Of a DNA stretch of 7,854 nt, positions 1-5,556 are shown piece by piece. This DNA is from an uncultured Lachnospiraceae bacterium (GTDB lineage Bacteria; Bacillota; Clostridia; Lachnospirales; Lachnospiraceae): assembly GCA_902473545.1 (NCBI GenBank), contig CABRSG010000109.1, positions 1-7,854 on the forward strand. Reading direction: 5' to 3'. Each line of letters opens with the position of its first letter. The first letter of the stretch is position 1. Below the pieces are notes generated by a model that saw only the letters and a program-made list of their open reading frames with translations, did no database searches and was not told where the DNA came from. The position numbers and the translations under genes are program-made.

Positions 1-1477
1 GTATTTTCGGATGCTTTAAGAGCCCACGTGCAATCCAAAGGCGCTGCCGCTGTCCGCCCGAAAGATTGCTGCCGCCCTGCTCCAGCATCGTCTCATATTG
101 TTCCGGGAAGATTTTAATAAATTCCTCCGCATGAGCGGTTCTGCACGCCCACACAAGCTCCTCCTGGCTGGCGTCCTCGTTTCCCCAGCGCAGGTTTTCC
201 GCAATGCTGCCGGAAAACAGTGTGTTTTTCTGCAGCACCACCGCTACGCCCGCGCGCAGCTTTTCCATCGACCATTCGCGCACATCCGTGCCGTCCACCA
301 GCACGCTTCCCCTGTCCGCATCGTACAGACGCGGAATTAACGAGATCAATGTGGTCTTTCCGCTGCCTGTGGAGCCGATGATGCCGACCAGCTCCCCATG
401 ACGGATCTTCAGATTTATGTTTTTCAGCACATTCTCACGGTTCTGCTTAAAATAGCGGAACGATACATCGCGAAACTCAATGTCTCCGCGCTGAAGCGTT
501 TTCTCCTTCCGAGAAGCCTGCGCATCATTTAATGTGATTTCCGCCTCCAGAACCTCCGTGATGCGCCGGTCGGACGCCGCCGCGCGCGTTCCCTGCAGAA
601 TGATGTTTGCCAGGAAATTCAGCGCCGTCAGGATCTGCGACAGATAGGTGATAAATGCCGTCAGCGTGCCGACCTGCATATTCCCGATCATAATCTGCCT
701 GCCCGCGATCCATACCACAGCAAGCGTCGTCACATTAACCGCCAGTGCGGAAACCGGCTGCATCAGGATCATCATCTTCAGCGCACGAATGCTCTTCTCC
801 GTCAGCTCTTCGTTCACGCCGGAGAATTTTTCTTTTTCATATTCCTCGCGGACGAACGATTTGATTACCCGCTCGTTTGTGATCGTCTCGTTGATCCGGT
901 TGTTCATGGCGTCCAACCGGTTCTGCATGACTGTGTAGCGCGGGGACGCCGTTTTGATGATCGCAAAAATAGCGATCGCCAGCAGCGGAATTACGACACA
1001 GATCACGGCTGCCAGAAGCGGATTTAAAGCAAAGGACATGCAGACGCCGCCGATCAGCATGACCGGACTGCGGAAGCAGCCGCGCATCAGCGTCTGAATG
1101 AAATTCTGGATCTGCGTAATATCGTTGGTGATGCGCGTGATCAGCGAACCGGTGGAAAAATCGTCAATGTTGGCAAACGAAAATTTCTGGATGCGCACAA
1201 ACGTCTGCATCCGTACATCCGCGGCGACGCGCGCCGCCCCCTTGATCGCAAAATGAGCGCCCAGCACGCCAGCCGCCAGCATCACAAGCGCCAGCAGGAT
1301 CATATAGCCTCCATTGCGCAAAATATACGGAATGTCTCCGTTTGCCGCTCCCTTATCAATGATATTTGCATTCAGATACGGCAGGATAAACTCGCCGCAC
1401 GCCTCGATAATCATAAAAAAAGGACCTAAAATAAAACAATATAAATTCTTTCGGATCGCATTTCCATACTTCTTCAT
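1..1477 (-). CDS. ABC exporter half-transporter (membrane domain fused to ATPase), 3' end cut by window edge
   Basis: ATP-driven exporter subunit of the MdlB/LmrA/BmrCD type in the cytoplasmic membrane; the exported substrate (drug, lipid or peptide) cannot be told. The frame is open from the ATG at 1477 to the left edge, giving 492 residues. Residues 11-300 are a six-helix membrane domain, with hydrophobic stretches near 11-36, 57-78, 137-175, 236-264 and 270-294. The ATPase domain follows: Walker A GSTGSGKTT at 368-376 (Lys374), Q-loop Gln416, and ABC signature LSGGQ at 472-476. Walker B, the D-loop and the H-loop would come next and lie outside the window, so roughly 80-110 residues are missing compared with the usual 570-620. 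The start is supported by AGAGG six bases upstream. Exporters of this kind are usually heterodimers encoded by adjacent genes; no partner lies upstream, so one is expected just beyond the left edge. Base composition is clearly GC-richer than in the neighbouring ptuAB genes. The family call is firm, the substrate unknown. Confidence 0.93.
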   Translation of the reverse strand, partial: MKKYGNAIRKNLYCFILGPFFMIIEACGEFILPYLNANIIDKGAANGDIPYILRNGGYMILLALVMLAAGVLGAHFAIKGAARVAADVRMQTFVRIQKFSFANIDDFSTGSLITRITNDITQIQNFIQTLMRGCFRSPVMLIGGVCMSFALNPLLAAVICVVIPLLAIAIFAIIKTASPRYTVMQNRLDAMNNRINETITNERVIKSFVREEYEKEKFSGVNEELTEKSIRALKMMILMQPVSALAVNVTTLAVVWIAGRQIMIGNMQVGTLTAFITYLSQILTALNFLANIILQGTRAAASDRRITEVLEAEITLNDAQASRKEKTLQRGDIEFRDVSFRYFKQNRENVLKNINLKIRHGELVGIIGSTGSGKTTLISLIPRLYDADRGSVLVDGTDVREWSMEKLRAGVAVVLQKNTLFSGSIAENLRWGNEDASQEELVWACRTAHAEEFIKIFPEQYETMLEQGGSNLSGGQRQRLWIARGLLKHPKI

Positions 1478-1518
1478 GTACTACCTCTGTCACTTAAAAA
1501 CTCCGTCTATTTTTCCTT

Positions 1519-1547
1519 ATCATACCATTTTGCTTTTTATTTGTCAA
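1519..1547 (-). promoter_or_regulatory. Sigma-A promoter of the ABC exporter gene
   Basis: Reading the minus strand, a perfect -35 box TTGACA (1547-1542) is followed after exactly 17 bases by TATGAT (1524-1519), one mismatch from the -10 consensus. The predicted transcription start is near 1512, leaving about 35 bases of 5' leader before the ATG at 1477. So the exporter is transcribed separately from the HNH gene upstream. Confidence 0.85.
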
Positions 1548-1554
1548 GGTACCT
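1547..1554. promoter_or_regulatory. Candidate operator palindrome AGGTACCT at the -35 box
   Basis: A perfect 8-base palindrome, AGGTACCT, overlaps the outer base of the -35 box of the exporter promoter. This is where a MarR- or TetR-type repressor would bind, and small efflux operons in Firmicutes often have such a regulator. The arms do not extend past 8 bases, and no regulator gene is in the window. The role is inferred from position only. Confidence 0.3.
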
Positions 1555-1614
1555 AATGTTTTGTATCAAGGAATCTTCTATCAACGAGCAGGCTGCTTAT
1601 TTTATTCACATGAC

Positions 1615-1657
1615 AAGCGGGGCGTAATCAGGCTTTTTCGCCTGTTACGCCCCGCTT
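1615..1657 (-). terminator. Strong GC-rich hairpin after ptuB, probable transcript end
   Basis: The arms 1615-1633 and 1640-1657 pair over 18 bases with a single bulged T at 1628 and a six-base loop (1634-1639). The stem contains a GGGGCG/CGCCCC core. It lies between the ptuB stop codon and the exporter promoter, where a terminator for ptuAB would be expected. No clear U-run follows on either strand, so it is not a textbook intrinsic terminator; it could instead act as a 3'-end stabilising structure or work with a termination factor. The hairpin itself is certain, its function is inferred. Confidence 0.6.
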
Positions 1658-1692
1658 CCCGAACAGTGTCACTCTACCGGACAGCACGTCCC

Positions 1693-1736
1693 TCCTGAAC
1701 CAGTCCTCCGATAATTACATCTGGCTCTGTTCAGGA
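1693..1736. repeat. Inverted repeat spanning the ptuB stop codon
   Basis: TCCTGAAC (1693-1700) and GTTCAGGA (1729-1736) are perfect 8-base inverted repeats separated by 28 bases. The right arm covers the last codon and TGA stop of ptuB. Together with the hairpin at 1615-1657 it could fold the 3' end of the ptuAB mRNA. The long loop makes it weak as a stand-alone structure, and chance is possible. Confidence 0.4.
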
Positions 1737-2408
1737 CGCTATGTATGTCATCAGTTCCGGATACATGTCCTTATTATCCCTGATCAGCCATCGTTTAAAA
1801 GCCGCAAACGGTGAGCTATTTTCTAATTGCTGCTTTATCAGGTATTTCAGATCCTCTTTTTCGTCATCCTCCGCTTCCCGGTATTCCCGGACATATTCCT
1901 TAAATTCTGAAAGTTCTTTTCTCAAAATCCTTCTGAGAATTTTCGCTTCCATTCTTTTCTGCGGCGTAGAACCATAATATACTTCCTGCAGCAGCTTAAT
2001 TGTATTCATAATTTCTTCATTGAAAATCAGCGGTTCAAAAAGCAGTTGCTCTTCTGTTCCAAAATAACCCTTTTTCCGAAATGCTATCATTTCCTCTACA
2101 TTTTCTTTTGTACAGTCTACAATAGGCTCATACTTTCCTAGTTTCGTATTGTTGCAATGCGCACACGCTAAAAAAAGATTATTCCAATCGTATTTCAAAT
2201 CCCGGTCTCCCCGATGTGCATGCAGATGTTCTATCTGGTAAGAAGTGACCTGCTTATTTTCACAGATATAACATTTTCCATGAAACATTTCCCGCAACGC
2301 CCGGTTCACCTCCGATGTATTATACATATCATTTTTCTCTTTCGCTCTTTGCAGGGATTCCATCGCCTTCTGCGCTTTCTCTGTTACTTTCCGTTCTACT
2401 CTTATCAT
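1731..2408 (-). CDS. ptuB: HNH endonuclease of a Septu-like defence pair (PtuB-type)
   Basis: Predicted metal-dependent DNA nuclease, 225 residues, cytoplasmic, with no signal peptide or membrane segment. The HNH core lies at about residues 44-92: CxxC at Cys46/Cys49, an E-H pair at Glu60-His61 followed by His63 and His65, the WNN stretch at 75-77, and a second CxxC at Cys82/Cys85 followed by NNTK. The four cysteines are the expected structural zinc site; His61 and Asn77 are the likely catalytic residues. The last HNH position is Asn rather than His, a common variant. The remainder (about 120-225) is charged and helical and ends in an SPFAAFKRW stretch, as I recall for PtuB-like and retron-associated HNH proteins. 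The ATG overlaps the stop of the ATPase gene (ATGA, 2405-2408), with AAGG nine bases upstream, so translation is coupled. In Septu, PtuB is the nuclease controlled by the PtuA ATPase. HNH is firm; the Septu assignment rests on pairing, order and size. Confidence 0.8.
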   Translation of the reverse strand: MIRVERKVTEKAQKAMESLQRAKEKNDMYNTSEVNRALREMFHGKCYICENKQVTSYQIEHLHAHRGDRDLKYDWNNLFLACAHCNNTKLGKYEPIVDCTKENVEEMIAFRKKGYFGTEEQLLFEPLIFNEEIMNTIKLLQEVYYGSTPQKRMEAKILRRILRKELSEFKEYVREYREAEDDEKEDLKYLIKQQLENSSPFAAFKRWLIRDNKDMYPELMTYIAS

Positions 2409-3637
2409 AAGCGCCTGCCTTCTATCTCCTCAAATTTCTCCCATGCTTCCTGCGATAATCCTCTGGGAATATTTTTAAGTTCTATGCGGAGTTTTGCCCG
2501 CTCTGCCCGCTCTTCTTCCGTTAAATCTTCCTTTTTTGCCAGATATCCATAGCGGTCAATCTTGCTCTTCAATTCTTCTCCGTACTCGTCAGCTTCAAAA
2601 TATCCGTCTGCAAGTCCTTCCGAAGAATACAGAAATAAATCTTCCAATTCCACACAGCGCTCCAGATCATAAGCCTTCGCATTAGAAACCGAATTAAGGA
2701 TATACGGTGAATGTGTTGTAACAATAAACTGGATTCTCGGAAAAAACTCCGTCAGAAACGGCAGGATTTTCTTTTGCAGTTCAATGTGCAGATGCGTTTC
2801 AAGCTCATCAATTAACACAATTCCTTCCGCATCATATTCGCTCAGTCCGTCTCCAAGCAGCCAGTTTCTGTCCATCCTCAGAATCAGATCTGAAACAATA
2901 TGAATCACTGAAGAATACCCATCCGAAAGCTCATCAAAGCCAAACGGATTTCTGCCGTCTTCATGAATCTTGAAATCATACTCCTTATAATCATATTCCA
3001 GAGTAAGCGTATCATCGTCAAGCAAAACGCGCAATGCTTTTACAAACCGGTCAAACCATTTCTGAATCCTGTCCGCATTTGCCATATCTCCTTCGTTTCT
3101 CGCGTACGCCTGCTGCGTCTTCAGGTGAATCATATATTTATGCAGAAACTGTCCCGGCTGCGAATAGATATCATAAGCATCACTCAGTCTGATATCCTCC
3201 ACGCCGCGCGCACGGATAATCTGTGTTTTTCTGTTCGCCGGAAAGAAAGCGGTTATAAATCGTCCCTGCGCATATAACGCATCCAGTGCTTCTGCGTTAT
3301 TAAATGTAACCTCTATTCCATCCTTAAATTCTTTAACCCATTTAGAATAACGCTGATACTCTTTTTCAGCCTCAAACCGCTCTGCCTCTGTCCCGGCCTG
3401 CTTCAGCTTTTTCTCTGCGTCCTGAAGCCATTGTACATACTCACTTTCCAGCTTCGCCAATTCCCCTCTATTAATTGCATTTAGATATTTTTGCAGCGCC
3501 AGAAGCAGCGATGTTTTCCCGGAACCGTTTTTACCGGTTATCATTAAATGCTGCCGTTTCTCTGGATCCAGGGATATCGTTATATCTGATAAATGCCTTA
3601 ATTTCTCAATCTTAATTTCTGTAATATAATGCTCCAT
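2405..3637 (-). CDS. ptuA: ABC/SMC-like AAA ATPase of a Septu-like defence pair (PtuA-type)
   Basis: Cytoplasmic ATPase of 410 residues, expected to form a complex with the HNH protein encoded next and to restrain or activate it on phage infection. In order: Walker A GKNGSGKTS at 35-43 (Lys41); a charged, probably coiled-coil insertion at about 60-105; an ABC-type signature LSDGYSS at 237-243; Walker B GIVLIDE at 272-278 with Asp277 and catalytic Glu278; and an H-loop TTHSPYI with His309. A charged tail of about 90 residues follows. This is the AAA_15/AAA_21 layout shared by PtuA, OLD-family and RecF/SMC-like ATPases. There is no C-terminal Toprim nuclease, so it is not GajA or OLD. The start chosen is the ATG at 3637, preceded by AAGGAG with seven bases of spacing. 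An in-frame ATG at 3670 would add 11 residues, but it overlaps the -10 box and has no ribosome binding site. The downstream gene overlaps by four bases. ATPase is certain, PtuA likely. Confidence 0.8.
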   Translation of the reverse strand: MEHYITEIKIEKLRHLSDITISLDPEKRQHLMITGKNGSGKTSLLLALQKYLNAINRGELAKLESEYVQWLQDAEKKLKQAGTEAERFEAEKEYQRYSKWVKEFKDGIEVTFNNAEALDALYAQGRFITAFFPANRKTQIIRARGVEDIRLSDAYDIYSQPGQFLHKYMIHLKTQQAYARNEGDMANADRIQKWFDRFVKALRVLLDDDTLTLEYDYKEYDFKIHEDGRNPFGFDELSDGYSSVIHIVSDLILRMDRNWLLGDGLSEYDAEGIVLIDELETHLHIELQKKILPFLTEFFPRIQFIVTTHSPYILNSVSNAKAYDLERCVELEDLFLYSSEGLADGYFEADEYGEELKSKIDRYGYLAKKEDLTEEERAERAKLRIELKNIPRGLSQEAWEKFEEIEGRRL

Positions 3638-3644
3638 TTTGTAT

Positions 3645-3650
3645 CTCCTT
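3645..3650 (-). promoter_or_regulatory. Ribosome binding site that fixes the ptuA start
   Basis: AAGGAG on the minus strand lies seven bases before the ATG at 3637. It is a full-strength Shine-Dalgarno site. The alternative in-frame ATG at 3670 has none, so this site decides the start. Confidence 0.85.
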
Positions 3651-3668
3651 CCGAAAAGGTATGATTTC

Positions 3669-3697
3669 ATTATATTTCACATTCCAGAGCAATTCAA
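3669..3697 (-). promoter_or_regulatory. Sigma-A promoter of ptuAB
   Basis: On the minus strand TTGAAT (3697-3692, four of six matches to the -35 consensus) is separated by 17 bases from a perfect -10 TATAAT (3674-3669). The predicted start of transcription is near 3662, giving a leader of about 25 bases with the AAGGAG site. The module thus carries its own housekeeping promoter. Confidence 0.75.
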
Positions 3698-3701
3698 TAC
3701 C

Positions 3702-3719
3702 CGGTCAAAAAAAGGACCG
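3702..3719. repeat. Short inverted repeat upstream of the ptuAB promoter
   Basis: CGGTC (3702-3706) and GACCG (3715-3719) form a five-base inverted repeat around an A-rich eight-base spacer, five bases outside the ptuAB -35 box. It could be a weak operator half-site pair or a remnant hairpin at the module boundary. It is short enough to be chance. Confidence 0.3.
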
Positions 3720-3811
3720 AAAGCTCCTGTCTGCATCATCTTTTTAGCGTTGCGGTCAGATTCTCGTATCCGGGAGCCCGCAGAACGCGTCCATCGGACT
3801 AATGCCCTTAA

Positions 3812-4054
3812 ACGCGCTTTCTCGCTCCGGCGCCCAACCTGGCATCCGCCCTTTTTCAGGTAGCGATCGGCCGCGGAATCGCTATCATTCCACGCTATGC
3901 AAAAAAATTTGCCTCAGATAATATTTTCACCATCGGTATTTCCAACGATGCCTGCCGCTTTCATAAATATCTCTACTACAATCAAAGCATTAAAAACGGT
4001 GCCGCAAAACTCTTTTTCGCAGAATTCTGCAGCACCTACCCGACTGATATTTAG
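3812..4054 (+). pseudogene. C-terminal remnant of a LysR-type transcriptional regulator
   Basis: In the plus-strand frame that ends at the TAG at 4052-4054 there are 80 codons without an acceptable start or ribosome binding site; a TAA at 3809-3811 closes the frame upstream. The translation contains PNLASALFQVAIGRGIAIIP, closely matching the LysR substrate-binding domain stretch around its G-x-GIA-x-x-P motif. It then runs through a YLYYNQS strand and a final helix (GAAKLFFAEF), as in the last part of LysR proteins. The segment just before, 3748-3835 in the +1 frame, reads RSGAQP at its end, which would join naturally to PNLASA. This suggests a frameshift near 3833-3838. The helix-turn-helix and most of the effector domain are absent, and the ptuAB promoter lies where they would be. 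It converges on the GH32 gene, whose stop is 23 bases away. It may once have regulated a neighbouring gene; it is not functional now. Confidence 0.6.
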
Positions 4055-4076
4055 ATATATAACTTTGTAAATCGGC

Positions 4077-5555
4077 TTATTCCTGCGTGTCCCAGAACGG
4101 CTTCATAAAATCGATCTGCACATAATCGATCACGGCTGTCTTATAGGGTGTCTGCAGCCAGCACTCTGTCTGCTCTTTGCACGGATATACATTCGTGGTG
4201 ATACAGTGCTTGCCGTGATCGATGTACACCTCCACGCAGCTCCGGTCCACCAGAATGCAGATATCAAGCTTTGCACCCTCCATCCGGATCGGACAATTCA
4301 TTTTCCCCCTCTCGTAACAATCTCCCGCGCTCTTATCTACCGACACGATCTGCCCAATCATATCCACAGAAATCATAGTATATTGATGATCTTTCCCCAA
4401 CACACAGATTTCCAGATTTCTGGATTCCACTTTCTCCACATCCAGCATCAGGCGCAGTCGGTAACTGCGGTTTTCCGCCACCGGAAGGTACTTTCTTTTT
4501 GTGCCTACCTCCAGCATCTGATAGGCTATTTTCCGGCATACAAGTTCATCAATTTCCTCTACCGGGTACATGCAGAGATTCCAGTCTTTGTCCAGAGAAA
4601 CCTTTCTCGGAATGCTCAGGGTCCCTCTCCAGTTTTCGCTGCTGGTGGGGCCCCAGTCCCTGCACCACGGCATCCAGAGCCAGCCATTTTGCCATGCCAT
4701 CAAAATACGGTTTCCTCTTGCGTCAAGAAAGGACTGCGGCGCATAATAGTCAAATCCCACATCCATATTTCCGATTTTTTCTATCGTGTAACGGCAGTTG
4801 TCAAAATCCATTTCGCCCACACAGTAAAGTGCCTTGTTATACTCAGGGTGATTCATAGGCGAGCAAGTCAAAACCCATTTGCCGTCCAGGAAAAACAGAT
4901 CCGGACATTCAAACATGGTCCCCAACTTTCCATTGGATTTCAGCACTGCGCCGCGGTATTTCCAATGATACAAATCCTCCGATTCATACAGAAATACTCT
5001 TCCGTCGCCATCCTTCGCAGTACCATTTACCGTTCCGCCTACAACCATATACCATTTTCCGTTCCAGCAGAAAACTTTCGGATCTCTGAAATCTGCCGAA
5101 GCTCCCTCGGGCGGTCCGCCGATTACCGGATTGCCCTCAAATTTCTCAAAATGACTGCCGTCACAGGAGGTTACCAGGCACTGGCTTTGTCTCACTTCCC
5201 CATCAATAATCGTTGTTGCCGTATAAAACAGATATAAAATCCCATCTTTCTCCACCGCACTTCCGGAAAAGCATCCTCCCTCCGGGTGACAGTCATAGTC
5301 TCTGTCCGGGGTCAGTGCAATCGGCATATCCTTCCAGTGAACCATATCCTCACTTATCGCATGACCCCAATGCATAGACGCCCAATCACAGTTGTTGGGA
5401 TTATACTGATAGAATAAGTGATACCATCCCTTATAATAAATGAGGCCGTTGGGATCATTCATCCATGCAGTCGGCGGTGTAAAGTGATACAGGGGGCGCC
5501 ATATCTTTTCCCCTTCCATGCGTGGTTGTATACCAGTTAATCTGTCTTTCCCCAT
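4077..5555 (-). CDS. Glycoside hydrolase family 32 beta-fructosidase (invertase / sucrose-6-phosphate hydrolase type)
   Basis: Hydrolyses terminal beta-fructofuranosyl bonds in sucrose, sucrose-6-phosphate or short fructo-oligosaccharides. The protein has 492 residues, the usual size for bacterial GH32. The five-bladed propeller domain (about 20-335) carries all the hallmark motifs: WMNDPNG at 31-37 with the nucleophile Asp34, FSGSA at 96-100, RDP at 157-159 with transition-state stabiliser Asp158, ECPD at 216-219 with acid/base Glu216, and YAPQSF at 271-276. A GH32 C-terminal beta-sandwich follows (about 345-485) and includes the VDRSCVEVYIDHG stretch. No signal peptide is present, so it acts on imported sugar in the cytoplasm. 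The ATG at 5555 follows the GH116 stop by one base, with AAAGG nine bases upstream inside that gene, so the two are translated together. An internal ATG at 5519 lacks a ribosome binding site. No clear terminator follows. The family is certain; whether the natural substrate is phosphorylated is not visible. Confidence 0.95.
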   Translation of the reverse strand: MGKDRLTGIQPRMEGEKIWRPLYHFTPPTAWMNDPNGLIYYKGWYHLFYQYNPNNCDWASMHWGHAISEDMVHWKDMPIALTPDRDYDCHPEGGCFSGSAVEKDGILYLFYTATTIIDGEVRQSQCLVTSCDGSHFEKFEGNPVIGGPPEGASADFRDPKVFCWNGKWYMVVGGTVNGTAKDGDGRVFLYESEDLYHWKYRGAVLKSNGKLGTMFECPDLFFLDGKWVLTCSPMNHPEYNKALYCVGEMDFDNCRYTIEKIGNMDVGFDYYAPQSFLDARGNRILMAWQNGWLWMPWCRDWGPTSSENWRGTLSIPRKVSLDKDWNLCMYPVEEIDELVCRKIAYQMLEVGTKRKYLPVAENRSYRLRLMLDVEKVESRNLEICVLGKDHQYTMISVDMIGQIVSVDKSAGDCYERGKMNCPIRMEGAKLDICILVDRSCVEVYIDHGKHCITTNVYPCKEQTECWLQTPYKTAVIDYVQIDFMKPFWDTQE

Positions 5556-5556
5556 A

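Noticed and set aside
1314..1556. Plus-strand open frame of 80 codons over the exporter start
   Set aside because: It overlaps the start and promoter of the ABC exporter on the other strand and has no family features.
1600..1700. Possible short minus-strand peptide starting at a GTG after an AGGAGG-like site
   Set aside because: Only about 19 codons, the spacing to the GTG is too short, and it runs through the hairpin. More likely untranslated 3' sequence.
1478..1730. Possible retron msr/msd RNA next to ptuAB
   Set aside because: No reverse transcriptase in the window, and the hairpin arrangement lacks the paired a1/a2 ends and branching G context expected of a retron RNA.
3639..3863. Plus-strand open frame of 74 codons between ptuA and the LysR remnant
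   Set aside because: It crosses the ptuAB promoter and uses a frame different from both LysR-like segments; no start signal or recognisable domain.
4019..4030. 12-base palindrome GCAGAATTCTGC
   Set aside because: It sits within the LysR remnant coding sequence and has no adjacent promoter or T-run; a single short palindrome like this can occur by chance.
4206..5237. Plus-strand open frame of 343 codons
   Set aside because: It lies wholly antisense to the GH32 gene, which has every catalytic motif. The plus-strand translation shows no domain pattern and no convincing ribosome binding site.
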